The notes beneath the pieces were generated by a model, which saw only the letters and a program-made list of their open reading frames with translations, did no database searches and was not told where the DNA came from. Positions 43,558-55,169 of a DNA stretch of 60,621 nt are shown in pieces. The DNA comes from Gracilibacillus ureilyticus (GTDB taxonomy: Bacteria; Bacillota; Bacilli; Bacillales; Amphibacillaceae). The position numbers and the translations under genes were made by a program. Position 1 is the first letter of the stretch; every line of letters begins with the position of its first letter. The stretch lies in contig NZ_FOGL01000012.1 of assembly GCF_900111195.1 (NCBI RefSeq), forward strand, positions 1 to 60,621. Reading direction: 5' to 3'.

Positions 43558-44799
43558 TTATTCATTAAAATCGATTGCCCATGCTCCTTGTCTGAATACA
43601 GGTTCAAGATTTCCATCAGCTGTCTCTCCATCGATGTCCAACTCTGCTGACCCGATCATAAAGTCAACATGTGTCAGGCTGTCATTAATACCATGCTTAT
43701 CAAGTTCCGCTTCATTCATATCTGATCCACCTTCAACATTTGTTGGATAGGCTTTACCTAATGCGATATGACAGGAAGCATTCTCATCAAATAATGTGTT
43801 ATAAAAAATCAACCCGGACTGGGAAATTGGTGAAGCATGTGGTACAAGTGCTAATTCACCTAAGCGACTCGCTCCTTCATCAGTATCTAATAAATGCTTT
43901 AACGTGTCGTAGCCTTTTTCTGCTTCAAAGTCAACTACTTTCCCATCTTTAAAAGTCAGACTGAAGCCGTCAATCATATTCCCGCCATAGACAAGCGGTT
44001 TTTTAGCTGTCACTTTGCCATTCACCCCATATTTATGTGGAACGGTGAATACTTCTTCTGTAGGCATGTTTGGATTAAATGTCACACCACCCGTTGTTTC
44101 AGCAGATCCGCCTTTCCATATATGGCCTTCTGGTAATTCAAAGCGGATGTCTGTGCCTTCTGACTTGAATACTAAGGCACGGTATGCTTTTTTATTTAAA
44201 TATGTTCTTGCCTGATGTAATAACTGGTTATGTTTCTCCCATGCTGCCACAGGATCTTCTTTATCTACACGGACAATTTTGAAAATGGAATCCCATAAGC
44301 TCTCTATTGCATCTTCCCTGGATTTTTCAGGGAAAATTTTCTGTGCCCAGTCCCCTGTAGGGATCGAGATGATCGACCATGCAATCCGGTCATTCATCGT
44401 ATATTGACGGAATTCCTTCATCGCTTCCCCGCTTGCTTTATTGGCCTTTGCTACTTTAGCAGGATCAATATCTTTCAGCAAGTCTGGATTTGTGGAACGA
44501 ATAGCCAGTAAAGCCGCCCCGTCTTTTGCAAAGTCCAAATGTTTTTCTACTTGCCATGAAGGAATGTTTGTCAGTACTTCTTCAGGTGCATGCTCAAACT
44601 TCAGCAAAGTCAGTTCATCATCTGTCCAGTTAATATGAACATTCTTCGCACCTAATTCATAAGCTTTTCTTGCAACAATTCTAGTAAAATCTGCTCCTTC
44701 GATAGATGAGTTAATCACAAGTGCCTGGTCTTTTTGCAGATTGACCCCTGTTTTTAATGCTAATTCTGCGTATTTTTCCAACAACTGCTGTTCTGCCAT
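43558..44799 (-). CDS. M29-family aminopeptidase (paralogue 2)
   Basis: A 413-residue M29 aminopeptidase with the same landmarks as the copy at 23.7-24.9 kb: NMPTEEVFTVPHKYG, ASRLGELALVPHASPIS and the FYNTLFDENASCHIALGKAYP block. Key residues are intact in both copies, so both should be active. It is three bases downstream of the ABC-F gene and may share its transcript. AGGAGG precedes the ATG. Confidence 0.93.
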   Translation of the reverse strand: MAEQQLLEKYAELALKTGVNLQKDQALVINSSIEGADFTRIVARKAYELGAKNVHINWTDDELTLLKFEHAPEEVLTNIPSWQVEKHLDFAKDGAALLAIRSTNPDLLKDIDPAKVAKANKASGEAMKEFRQYTMNDRIAWSIISIPTGDWAQKIFPEKSREDAIESLWDSIFKIVRVDKEDPVAAWEKHNQLLHQARTYLNKKAYRALVFKSEGTDIRFELPEGHIWKGGSAETTGGVTFNPNMPTEEVFTVPHKYGVNGKVTAKKPLVYGGNMIDGFSLTFKDGKVVDFEAEKGYDTLKHLLDTDEGASRLGELALVPHASPISQSGLIFYNTLFDENASCHIALGKAYPTNVEGGSDMNEAELDKHGINDSLTHVDFMIGSAELDIDGETADGNLEPVFRQGAWAIDFNE

Positions 44800-44802
44800 T
44801 GT

Positions 44803-46686
44803 TTATTCCTCCTCTAACTGTTCAACTAATAAAGATAACTCTTCCCATCTTTCCATTTTTGCCTCTAACTGCTGTTCTAAATCATTCTGTTTTTCAAATA
44901 GCGGGTTAATCTTCCCGATATCACTGCCGGCAGCTTCAATTTCTGATTGAATAAGCTCCAGTTCTTCCTCCAGTGAAGTGATCACTTCTTCAATTGTTTC
45001 CCACTCCTGCTGGTCATGGTAAGAAAGTCGTTTTCTTTTACGGCGAGGTTGCTGCTTATTCACTTTATCTGCTTTCTGCTTTGCCTCTTTCACATTTAAT
45101 TGTTCCCTGAATTCTGTATAACTACCATAAAAGTGAGTTAATTTCTCTTCCTCTGTAAAAGCGATTACCTGATCAATTGTCTTGTCGAGAAAATAGCGGT
45201 CATGGGATACGGTGAGCATGACACCTGGAAAACTGTCTAAGTAATCTTCCAGTACAGCTAATGTTTCTGTATCCAGATCATTTGTCGGTTCGTCGAGAAA
45301 TAACACATTCGGTTCCTGCATTAATACAGTCAGCAAGTACAATCTTCGCCGCTCACCACCGGATAGCTTCCGTACATAGGTCCATTGCTGTGACCTTGGA
45401 AAAAGAAATCTTTCAAGCATTTGTTCTGCTGTAATAACATCACCATTCACAGTGTGGACAACCTCAGCGACTTCTCTCACTAAATCAATTACTTTGACTG
45501 TTTCGTCCAATGGCAGATGGTCCTGGGTATAGTAACCAATCTTAACAGTTTCCCCCACTTCCATTGTACCACTATCAGGCATTATGTTTCCTGCAAGAAT
45601 ATTTAACAAGGTCGTTTTCCCGCTGCCATTAGGTCCAACGATGCCGATTCTGTCACCGGGTTTTATTAAAAAGCTGAAATCACGAAATAATATCTTCTCT
45701 TGAAAACTTTTCGATAACCCCTCTACTTCGATAACTTTTTTGCCAAGTCGTGCTGAACCTACTTGAAAGTCAACCTCATCTTTATTCGTTTGGAAGCTAA
45801 CCTCTTTTAATTGCTCTGCCCTGTCAATTCTTGCTTTTTGTTTCGTTGTCCTTGCTTTTACTCCACTGCGGAGCCAGGCAATTTCTTTCTTTAACAGGTT
45901 CTGATGTTTTTTCTCTGCCTGCAATTCCTGTTCTTCCCTAAGCGCTTTTTGTTCAAGGAATATTTCATAATTCCCCTGGTATGTATATAAGTTTCCTTTA
46001 TCTAGCTCAAAAATGCGGTTCGTGATACGATTTAAAAAATACCGGTCGTGGGTAACAAGCAAAATTGCTCCTTTATATTGTGGTACATATTCCTCCAGCC
46101 ACTCGATGGTATGGTTATCTAAATGGTTGGTCGGTTCATCCAGGATCAGTAAGTCTGCAGGCTGGATCAGAGCTTTCGCAATTGCCACTCTCTTTTTTTG
46201 TCCGCCGGAAAGCTCCTCAACCTTCTGGTCCATATTCTTTATCCCTAATTTAGTAAGGATCGTTTTCGCTACGGTCATCGCATCCCAGGCGTCTAAACGA
46301 TCCATCTCTTCTTGCATCTGAAGTAACCTTTTCTGTATGGATGTATCCTCTGGTGCCCGCTCTAATTCTATGACTGCACGCTCATAATTTCGTAATGTTA
46401 CAATTGTTTTCGCATCTCCGTAATAGATTTGATCAAGTACAGATAGATGTGTATCCAGTTTCGGATCCTGATCTAAATATTCGATCTGGTAGTCATTCGG
46501 ATGGTCGAGAACTCCCGCTTCTGCTGTGTCTGTTTTTGCCAGTACTTTCAGCAGCGTTGACTTCCCTGTTCCATTTACACCGATTAAGCCAATCCGGTCA
46601 TTTTCACTAATTGAGAAAGAAATATCTTCAAAAAGCACTTTTTCTCCGTATGTTTTCGTTAATCCCTCTACTTTCAAGCCTCGCAA
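44803..46686 (-). CDS. ABC-F family ATPase (Uup/YfmR-like)
   Basis: A 627-residue protein with two ABC ATPase domains and no membrane segments: Walker A GVNGTGKST and GPNGSGKTT, signatures LSGGQKKR and LSGGERRR, and Walker B plus switch DEPTNHLD and DEPTNDLD. A linker lies between the domains, and a charged coiled-coil tail (about 530-627) typical of the Uup/YfmR group follows. These proteins act on the ribosome to relieve stalling. The best start is TTG at 46686 (reads MRGLKVEGLTKTYG), with AAAGGA nine bases upstream. It is probably co-transcribed with the following aminopeptidase. Confidence 0.87.
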   Translation of the reverse strand: MRGLKVEGLTKTYGEKVLFEDISFSISENDRIGLIGVNGTGKSTLLKVLAKTDTAEAGVLDHPNDYQIEYLDQDPKLDTHLSVLDQIYYGDAKTIVTLRNYERAVIELERAPEDTSIQKRLLQMQEEMDRLDAWDAMTVAKTILTKLGIKNMDQKVEELSGGQKKRVAIAKALIQPADLLILDEPTNHLDNHTIEWLEEYVPQYKGAILLVTHDRYFLNRITNRIFELDKGNLYTYQGNYEIFLEQKALREEQELQAEKKHQNLLKKEIAWLRSGVKARTTKQKARIDRAEQLKEVSFQTNKDEVDFQVGSARLGKKVIEVEGLSKSFQEKILFRDFSFLIKPGDRIGIVGPNGSGKTTLLNILAGNIMPDSGTMEVGETVKIGYYTQDHLPLDETVKVIDLVREVAEVVHTVNGDVITAEQMLERFLFPRSQQWTYVRKLSGGERRRLYLLTVLMQEPNVLFLDEPTNDLDTETLAVLEDYLDSFPGVMLTVSHDRYFLDKTIDQVIAFTEEEKLTHFYGSYTEFREQLNVKEAKQKADKVNKQQPRRKRKRLSYHDQQEWETIEEVITSLEEELELIQSEIEAAGSDIGKINPLFEKQNDLEQQLEAKMERWEELSLLVEQLEEE

Positions 46687-46722
46687 TATAGTCAATCCTT
46701 TCTTTACTTGCCTGTTCACTGT

Positions 46723-48165
46723 TTATAAAATAGGTGAAATCAGCCGGGATACCGATTCTTTAAACCGGATCCACAGCGGTCTTTTTTGGTATAAAGCATA
46801 CGTGAGCTGTGTTACATGTTCCATATCTTTCTGAAACTCATCTACCAGTATTTCTGCAAGTGTCTCATTATACAAAAATGCGTTCACTTCGAAATTCAGA
46901 CGGAAACTTCTCACATCTATATTCGCTGTTCCGACCGAAGCTATTTTTCCGTCTACTATTATCATCTTAGCATGCAAAAATCCTTTTTGATAAATATAAA
47001 CGGTTGCTCCTGCTCTAAGCAATTCGCCAATGTATGAATAAGTAGCCCAGTAAACAAACGGGTGATCGGGCTTGTTCGGTATCATTATCCTAACATCAAC
47101 ACCTGACAAACAAGCAATTTTCAATGCATCTAACAGACTGTCATCAGGAATAAAATATGGTGTCTGAATAAACACATATTCCTTCGCGGACATAATCATC
47201 TTCATATATCCGTGCTTTATTTGTTCCCAGTCAGAATCGGGGCCGCTTGAGACAATCTGCATACCAATTCTCCCGGCAGGTCTTGTAGTGTAATAGCGTT
47301 CATGATAGTCGATGTCATTCCGTGAGGCCTGATTCCAATCAAGAATAAAACGGGTCTGCATGTTACTAACTGCACTTCCCACAACCCTGAGATGAGTGTC
47401 ACGCCAATAACCAAACCGCTCATTTACACCCAAATATTCATCCCCAATATTAAATCCTCCGATATAACCAATTTCTCCATCAATAATAGCTAATTTGCGG
47501 TGATTCCTGTGATTAATCTTTAAATTTACTTTTGGAATTAATGGCGGGAAAAATCCTTCCACTTCCGCACCCGCCATACGCATTTTTCGAATCAATTTAC
47601 GGCTTAGCTTTCTTGATCCCATATCATCATAGAGAAATCTTACCTTTACACCTTCCTGCGCTTTTCTCATTAAAACTTCTGCAAGCCGATTTCCCAAATG
47701 GTCAGACCTAACAATATAATAAACTAAATGGATGTGATCTTTTGCATTCTCCATATCTTCTATCAGTGAATTGAATTTCCGGTTCCCGTCAGTAAACACT
47801 TTCACATCATTATCCTGTGAGAAGATCGCATCATTGTTTCTTAAATGTAAGTAAAACAAATCTTCATATGAATGCATTCTTTCATCATTTACTTGAAACG
47901 TTTTTGACTCAATCTCTCTCAATTGATGCTGAACTGCAGTTTTTACACCAAGTTTACTCTTTGTATCCCATGTAAAAATTGTTTTATTGCTCAGTTTGCG
48001 GCCAAAAATCAAATATAAAATAAACCCAAAGACAGGGATGAAAGTGAGGACCATAATCCATGCCCAAGTTGAGGTTGCATTCTTTCTCTCTAAAAAAATG
48101 ATCGCGAAAGATAAAATAATATTAAAAATTAAAATAAGGCTGATTACAAGCTGAAAGACCCCCAT
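46723..48165 (-). CDS. cls: Cardiolipin synthase
   Basis: A canonical 480-residue Cls with two N-terminal membrane helices (about 5-25 and 35-53) and two HKD motifs, H222/K224/D229 and H398/K400/D405. Each is followed by the usual GGFNIGDEYLG or GTANIDVRSF. It condenses two phosphatidylglycerols to cardiolipin and glycerol at the membrane. With the shorter PLD protein at 983-2137 this gives two cardiolipin synthase-type genes in the window. GGGGGC precedes the ATG. Confidence 0.94.
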   Translation of the reverse strand: MGVFQLVISLILIFNIILSFAIIFLERKNATSTWAWIMVLTFIPVFGFILYLIFGRKLSNKTIFTWDTKSKLGVKTAVQHQLREIESKTFQVNDERMHSYEDLFYLHLRNNDAIFSQDNDVKVFTDGNRKFNSLIEDMENAKDHIHLVYYIVRSDHLGNRLAEVLMRKAQEGVKVRFLYDDMGSRKLSRKLIRKMRMAGAEVEGFFPPLIPKVNLKINHRNHRKLAIIDGEIGYIGGFNIGDEYLGVNERFGYWRDTHLRVVGSAVSNMQTRFILDWNQASRNDIDYHERYYTTRPAGRIGMQIVSSGPDSDWEQIKHGYMKMIMSAKEYVFIQTPYFIPDDSLLDALKIACLSGVDVRIMIPNKPDHPFVYWATYSYIGELLRAGATVYIYQKGFLHAKMIIVDGKIASVGTANIDVRSFRLNFEVNAFLYNETLAEILVDEFQKDMEHVTQLTYALYQKRPLWIRFKESVSRLISPIL

Positions 48166-48231
48166 AAATTGCCCCCTTTCTCTCGTTTAAATATAGCACA
48201 TTTTTCTCTATTATGAGCGATTAACAGCTTA

Positions 48232-48705
48232 TTACTCGATAGACATAAAATTTTTGTCCTGTTTATTTTTTGGACACTTAATCTGTAACAGACCGTTATC
48301 AAATTTTGCTTTAGCCATATCCCTGTCAATAGTAAACGGCAATGTAACCGTCCGTTCCTTATTATGTGCCTTTCTTTCCTTTCTGTAATAATGATACGTC
48401 TGATCATACTGTTCGGTTTCCTCTTTATGTGTAACACTTATTGTTATTACATTCCCTAAAATAGCTAACTTAATTTGTTCTTTTTTGATTCCTGGCAGAT
48501 CAAAGCTTATTATCCACTCATCATCTGTTTCTGCAATGTCAACTGGAATCCGTTCATATCCGCCTTTCGCATTGTCAAAAAACTGATCAATTGTTTCCAT
48601 TATATTTCGTGCTGGCTTCTCATATAAAAAAGCATCAAGCTTTCTGATGAAATCCTCCCCCCAGCCTGATAAATGTTCCTTTCTCCTGTCTTCTTTGTTA
48701 TTCAT
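48232..48705 (-). CDS. Hsp20/alpha-crystallin small heat-shock protein
   Basis: A 157-residue protein whose C-terminal ~100 residues form an alpha-crystallin domain (DEWIISFDLPGIKKEQIKLAI at its start, then an ERTVTLPFTID and DNGLLQIKCPKN strand pair, the last being the conserved G-x-L motif). The N-terminal ~45 residues are divergent. It is an ATP-independent holdase chaperone. It lacks a clear C-terminal I-x-I motif. ATG at 48705 is preferred, because AGAGGG is adjacent to the alternative GTG and eight bases before the ATG. Confidence 0.88.
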   Translation of the reverse strand: MNNKEDRRKEHLSGWGEDFIRKLDAFLYEKPARNIMETIDQFFDNAKGGYERIPVDIAETDDEWIISFDLPGIKKEQIKLAILGNVITISVTHKEETEQYDQTYHYYRKERKAHNKERTVTLPFTIDRDMAKAKFDNGLLQIKCPKNKQDKNFMSIE

Positions 48706-48823
48706 TTCTTCCACCCTCTTCTATTCATTTTTCTATAGTAGTCTATGCACCTGGAAAAAAGAATGGAATAGGTATTTTTCTATAGAGCAAATGGAACAAA
48801 AATGAATAGTTTCATAATTTTGA

Positions 48824-48852
48824 TTGACGGACTATATATTTTCACTTATAAT
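48824..48852 (+). promoter_or_regulatory. Promoter of the SAM riboswitch/metY transcript
   Basis: TTGACG, a 17-base spacer and a perfect TATAAT, about 20 bases before the S-box. Confidence 0.85.
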
Positions 48853-48871
48853 TATACTAATTTAATCGATA

Positions 48872-50783
<1,912 letters not shown>

Positions 50784-50833
50784 CCTCCTTTCATCATTAT
50801 GTTATTTATCTCCCCAAGATAAATATATAGAAC

Positions 50834-50866
50834 TACCGTGAACCATTTGATGGTTCACGGTTTTTC
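50834..50866 (+). terminator. metY terminator
   Basis: ACCGTGAACCA, short loop, TGGTTCACGGTTTTT. The rest of the roughly 300-bp gap to ypmR holds an ACAGG/CCTGT mini-hairpin (about 50928-50940) and no other visible signal. Confidence 0.9.
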
Positions 50867-51080
50867 ATATTTACGCCAGCTAGAGACTGTGATACAATAC
50901 ATATCATTTAAAAAACAGAGGAACACAGGTTTTCTCCTGTCGTGAAGATTACAATATAACATGTTTCCCCTCTTTATTGCATAGATTATAACATTATCGT
51001 AACGTGTGAATAATAAAGAAGAAGGGTATAGTTTTTACAGAGAAACAACCTCGGTTAGACTACAAATGAAGGTGTGGACA

Positions 51081-52007
51081 ATGAACAAAAAAATTATCAT
51101 CACTATTTTTATTTTACTTATTGTATGTGGAGCAATTTTTCTTACCATAAATTTTAATAAGCAGGATAACCAGAACAGCAGGCAAACAACATCAGTGGAT
51201 AATCCTCCAGAAACTAGTGAACAGGAACTTAATATAGAAGAGAAAACTACGAATGAAGAAACCGTTTCAGAAGAGCAGACTGAAACAGCTGACGACGAAA
51301 TAGATAACATTGGTGAAACAGTGAAAGATGTGGTGATTGATGCATTAACATTTTTCAAAAAGGATACACATATTGTGGCAATTGGAGATTCATTGACTCA
51401 GGGTGTCGGTGATGAGACAGAAAGCGGCGGATATGTAGGCGTCCTTGAAGAACATTTTGACAATGAAGATGTTAAGGTGACGATAGACAATTTTGGAAAA
51501 CGCGGTAATCGAACAGATCAATTGCTAAAACGTCTGGAGAATGAAGAGATTGTTTCATCCATTCAGGATGCTGATATTGTGCTTATAACAATTGGGGCAA
51601 ATGATATAATGAAAATTCTAAAAGATAATTTTATGGATCTAACAGAAGAACCATTTATAGAAGAAAGAGGCCCATATAAAGAACGTATTGACCAAATCCT
51701 CTCAAGAATATTGGAGATACAACCTGAAACAGATATCTACCTGCTCGGTTTTTATAATCCATTTGAAAAATACTTTAGTGATATTGAAGCATTGGACAAT
51801 ATTCTAACGAGATGGAACAATGAAAGCCAAAATGTTGCAGGCACTTATGACCAAGTAACTTTCATACCAATGCAGGATATCTATGAAAACAGATCTGAAA
51901 ACATGTATGCGGAAGATAATTTCCATCCGAACAGACGGGGTTATGAAGAAATGGCAAAGCGAGTCTGGTCCTATTTGCAAAATAATGAAGACTTAGTGAC
52001 TAACTAG
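51081..52007 (+). CDS. ypmR: SGNH/GDSL-family lipase-like protein YpmR
   Basis: A 308-residue protein with an N-terminal membrane anchor or signal (KKIIITIFILLIVCGAIFL) and a low-complexity acidic linker (about 35-80) before an SGNH hydrolase domain. The domain has S104 in AIGDSLTQG, Gly and Asn in ITIGANDIM, and D279/H282 in DNFHPN. It is probably an extracytoplasmic esterase acting on envelope lipids or sugars; substrate unknown. ATG at 51081 is preferred, with GAAGGTG upstream. It is followed after 12 bases by ypmS, as in B. subtilis. Confidence 0.88.
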   Translation: MNKKIIITIFILLIVCGAIFLTINFNKQDNQNSRQTTSVDNPPETSEQELNIEEKTTNEETVSEEQTETADDEIDNIGETVKDVVIDALTFFKKDTHIVAIGDSLTQGVGDETESGGYVGVLEEHFDNEDVKVTIDNFGKRGNRTDQLLKRLENEEIVSSIQDADIVLITIGANDIMKILKDNFMDLTEEPFIEERGPYKERIDQILSRILEIQPETDIYLLGFYNPFEKYFSDIEALDNILTRWNNESQNVAGTYDQVTFIPMQDIYENRSENMYAEDNFHPNRRGYEEMAKRVWSYLQNNEDLVTN

Positions 52008-52019
52008 AAGGTGATTCAG

Positions 52020-52628
52020 ATGAAGGAGACACGTCGAAAAAACTGGAAGAGAATGTTTGTCATATTAGCCACAATAAATGTTACGATTGTTTTGGCAATA
52101 ATATTATTAATCATCTGGCCAGTTTCCAGTGAGGAATATCCAGACAAGCAATATATTGAAGAAGAAGCAGGGGCAGAATTCGTAGTACAATCGAGCAAGG
52201 AAAACCTGACCCAATTAGTAAATGAATATATTGATAAACTGTTAAAAGATAAAAATGACCAATATGCGATAAGTCTTGACGAAGCAGTTCATCTCATGGG
52301 AACAATTGAAGCATTTGATACAGAAGTGCCTGTAAATATCACCTTTGAGCCTGTTGTTCAGCAGAATGGGGATGTCCTTCTAGAATCAACAGAAATGTCA
52401 TTAGGCCTGCTGAGACTGCCGAAAGATAAAATATTAAAATATGTGGACGATAAGATAAATACCCCTGATTGGGTAGTCATTAACCCGAAAGAAGAAAGTA
52501 TTTATATCGCACTGACACAAATGGAATTAAAGAGTAACTTTAAGGTGAAAGTTCAACAGTTTAATTTAGCTGAAGATCAACTGAGTTTTCGCATTAAGAT
52601 TCCTAATGAAACTTTGGGACTTGATTAA
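52020..52628 (+). CDS. ypmS: YpmS family membrane-anchored protein
   Basis: A 202-residue protein with a basic start (KETRRKNWKR), one membrane anchor (about 13-32) and an extracytoplasmic region rich in beta strands. Together these match YpmS (DUF2140). Function unknown; constant pairing with YpmR suggests the two cooperate at the envelope. AGAAGGTG precedes ATG at 52020. Confidence 0.86.
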   Translation: MKETRRKNWKRMFVILATINVTIVLAIILLIIWPVSSEEYPDKQYIEEEAGAEFVVQSSKENLTQLVNEYIDKLLKDKNDQYAISLDEAVHLMGTIEAFDTEVPVNITFEPVVQQNGDVLLESTEMSLGLLRLPKDKILKYVDDKINTPDWVVINPKEESIYIALTQMELKSNFKVKVQQFNLAEDQLSFRIKIPNETLGLD

Positions 52629-52635
52629 TGAACGC

Positions 52636-52670
52636 TAATGAAGGAGGTATCCTTTTTCCCTCCTTCTCTT
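52636..52670 (+). terminator. ypmRS terminator
   Basis: GAAGGAGG, loop, CCTCCTTC followed by TCTTCTTTTTTC; shared region with the convergent liaR. Confidence 0.72.
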
Positions 52671-52680
52671 CTTTTTTCTG

Positions 52681-53313
52681 TTATTTTATAATCCCCTGCT
52701 GATACGCGTAAACGGCAGCCTGTGTTCTGTCTTGTACCTGCAGTTTGCTCAATATGTTACTAACATGTACTTTCGCTGTCTTTAACGCGATAAAAAGTTC
52801 ATCGGCAATTTCCTGATTTGTCTTTCCTTGAGCAATTAACAGAAGGATTTCCATTTCCCGGTTTGTCAATGTATCATGTAACGTCGTTTCATTTGACTTC
52901 CGGAAATTTTTCATCACTTTAGCTGTTACTTCTTTTTCCAAAACAGATTCCCCTCCGTATGTATCCCTTATAGCTTGTGCAATCACATCTGCTTTAGATG
53001 TTTTTAAAATATAGCTGGTAGCACCTGCTTCCAATGCGGGATACACTTTATCGTCATCAATAAAACTCGTAACGATTAATATCTTTGCTTCCGGCCATTT
53101 CTCAGTAATCCTTTTTGTTGCTTCGATTCCATCCATTTCTTCCATAACAAGATCCATCAATATAATGTCTGGACGGAGATCCAGTGCTAAATCTACCGCT
53201 TCTTTTCCATTTTCTGCTTCTGCAATTACATCGATATCGTTCTGTGTTGACAGAAATGCACTTACGCCAATTCGAACCATTTCATGGTCATCTACGAAAA
53301 GAACTTTTATCAT
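52681..53313 (-). CDS. liaR: LiaR-type response regulator
   Basis: NarL/LuxR-family response regulator of 210 residues. The receiver domain has the acidic pair DDHE near the start, the phosphoacceptor Asp in PDIILMDLVMEEMDG and Lys in SYILKTSKAD. The C-terminal LuxR-type HTH begins LTNREMEILLLIAQGKTNQEIA. It is the last gene of the lia operon and overlaps the end of liaS by 26 bases, so translation is coupled. In B. subtilis LiaR activates the liaI promoter on cell-wall stress. Confidence 0.94.
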   Translation of the reverse strand: MIKVLFVDDHEMVRIGVSAFLSTQNDIDVIAEAENGKEAVDLALDLRPDIILMDLVMEEMDGIEATKRITEKWPEAKILIVTSFIDDDKVYPALEAGATSYILKTSKADVIAQAIRDTYGGESVLEKEVTAKVMKNFRKSNETTLHDTLTNREMEILLLIAQGKTNQEIADELFIALKTAKVHVSNILSKLQVQDRTQAAVYAYQQGIIK

Positions 53314-54340
53314 CTTCTTCCTCCTCTATCATTGGCACACGGACTTCGAGGCGTGTTCCTTCTTTAGGGATACTTACTAAATGGATGTGTGCTCCTATTT
53401 CTGCTGCTCGCTCATACATATTGGATATTCCGTAAGATCCTGCTTTTTTCTCATTTAATTCAAATCCCCTGCCGTCATCCTTCACACGTAAAATAACAAA
53501 CCCGTCACGTTCAATCAGAATAGTATCAATTGTCTCCGCCCTAGCATGGCGCAGCGCATTTGACAAAGCTTCCTGTAATATACGGAACAAATGATCTTCA
53601 ATCCCTTTATTCACAATTACATCCTCTACATTCCAAGTTATATGAACAGATACTTTTGCTTTTAGTTCCTGCAGTAAATTTTCCATTCCTTCTTTTAACG
53701 TATTATCTTTCAGCGGTACTGGTCTTAGATGAAGCAGCAATGCACGCATCTCTAACTGTGCCTGCTGAATCATTGACTCAATTTGTCCCAATTGCTTTGT
53801 CATCATTTCATTTCCATCTATGTTGCTTGCATTTACTGCAGAAACCAGCATGGACGCTGCAAATAATTCCTGGCTGACAGAATCATGCAGTTCTCTGGCA
53901 AGCCGATTTCTTTCTTCTGAAATCACCTTATTTAATTTATTTTCCTGGTCTTGTGTCCGTTCATCAATCAGCTTCTGGGTCCGTTTAGTCTGCTGCTGAA
54001 TATAGTCACGTACCTCTTTCAGCTTCTGGTTGATTACATCAATCTCGTCAAAACCCGGATTTTCCATAAATGTTTGATTTTTCATCAGCATTGTTAAACT
54101 TTGTTCAAGAAAAATGATTCGTTTTCGTACAACATGAGAGCAGATTAAACCAATCATCAATCCAAACAATAACGCCATTGTCGGTACCATAAAAATAAAT
54201 GGTACTTCCAGCACTTTAACCTGCCAAAGTAATTTCCAGTCACTGATAGGAAAAGCCAGATAAAAGAGCAAACAAATCATTAAAAGAAAGATAAATGTTA
54301 ACAAAATGCTGGCAAAAAATAAACGTTTGCCTATTTTCAT
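53288..54340 (-). CDS. liaS: LiaS-type sensor histidine kinase
   Basis: A 350-residue kinase with two N-terminal membrane helices (about 8-28 and 45-68) and a very short extracytoplasmic loop (intramembrane-sensing type). It has a cytoplasmic coiled coil, the HisKA_3 phosphoacceptor box in RNRLARELHDSVSQELFA, and an HATPase domain with LSNALRHARA (N box) and VKDDGRGF (G1). The start overlaps the liaF stop codon. Together with LiaF it senses interference with the lipid II cycle. Confidence 0.94.
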   Translation of the reverse strand: MKIGKRLFFASILLTFIFLLMICLLFYLAFPISDWKLLWQVKVLEVPFIFMVPTMALLFGLMIGLICSHVVRKRIIFLEQSLTMLMKNQTFMENPGFDEIDVINQKLKEVRDYIQQQTKRTQKLIDERTQDQENKLNKVISEERNRLARELHDSVSQELFAASMLVSAVNASNIDGNEMMTKQLGQIESMIQQAQLEMRALLLHLRPVPLKDNTLKEGMENLLQELKAKVSVHITWNVEDVIVNKGIEDHLFRILQEALSNALRHARAETIDTILIERDGFVILRVKDDGRGFELNEKKAGSYGISNMYERAAEIGAHIHLVSIPKEGTRLEVRVPMIEEEEDDKSSFRR

Positions 54341-55056
54341 CCCCTTCTCACCTCAAGCTTTCCTATCAGCACCTGAGTGAAAATCTTAACTTTTTGCGGA
54401 GAGTCTTTATATCCTTCTGATTTAAAATTAATACTTTTATTGAACGCATTTGGCTCCTGGTAATGCATAATCGAAACATCACCATATAATACCGAATGCT
54501 CTACAGCAATTTCAATATCATATGGAACGATAATCGTAATATTTCCGATTAGCTGCCTTATTACTATTACTGATTCTTCCTCTGGTAAAACTGTATTATT
54601 CAAATCAATTGTAATGTCACTGACAACTTTCTGCAGATTCATATCATGCCATGCAAAAGGTTCATCGCTGCCCTTATTCAACGTGCCAAACCAGTTATTT
54701 TTATACGCAGTGCCTTCCTGCCCAAAATTACTGGAAAATTGCGGAATAATTACTTTTTCACTTCGCTTTGGTTTAGACTGGTACCATTTCCATCCTAAAT
54801 ATATAATGACTGCTAATAATAAAAACCTGACAGCAATTGTATCAATAACTATGATAAAAAGGGAGAACATACTTCCCCAGAAAATGGACTTCCCGCTTGT
54901 TTTATAATAATTTTTCCTGCCGTAGAATATAGCGATAAGTGCTAATAAAACAATAAACAGGAGGCCTGTATCAATAAAAATAAATTCAATAACAAATAAA
55001 ATACATCCAACTATTAGCAAAAGACGTATGATATCTGTAGTTTCAAACTTAGACAT
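54337..55056 (-). CDS. liaF: LiaF-type negative regulator
   Basis: A 239-residue membrane protein with about four helices in the first ~100 residues and a C-terminal beta-rich domain typical of LiaF/VraT (MNLQKVVSDITIDLNNTVL, then IRQLIGNITIIVPYDIEIAVEHSVLYGD split across the repeat). It holds LiaS inactive without stress. ATG at 55056 (MSKFETTD) has AGGGGG upstream and is preferred over the longer reading. It overlaps liaS by four bases. Confidence 0.92.
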   Translation of the reverse strand: MSKFETTDIIRLLLIVGCILFVIEFIFIDTGLLFIVLLALIAIFYGRKNYYKTSGKSIFWGSMFSLFIIVIDTIAVRFLLLAVIIYLGWKWYQSKPKRSEKVIIPQFSSNFGQEGTAYKNNWFGTLNKGSDEPFAWHDMNLQKVVSDITIDLNNTVLPEEESVIVIRQLIGNITIIVPYDIEIAVEHSVLYGDVSIMHYQEPNAFNKSINFKSEGYKDSPQKVKIFTQVLIGKLEVRRG

Positions 55057-55125
55057 TAACTTAAACCCCCTGTAACTGAACTCTCGCATAATTTTCAAAC
55101 GGCTGGCATTAATAAGTAATCAATT

Positions 55126-55152
55126 AAGGTGCAGTTTTTTTACCTGCACCCT
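55126..55152 (-). other. Hairpin between liaH and liaF
   Basis: GGTGCAG, an A-rich loop, CTGCACC, with no U-run after it. It may act as a partial stop or an RNA stabiliser that lets liaI-liaH transcripts exceed liaFSR, as seen in B. subtilis. Role inferred. Confidence 0.55.
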
Positions 55153-55169
55153 TTTAGAATATCACGTTT

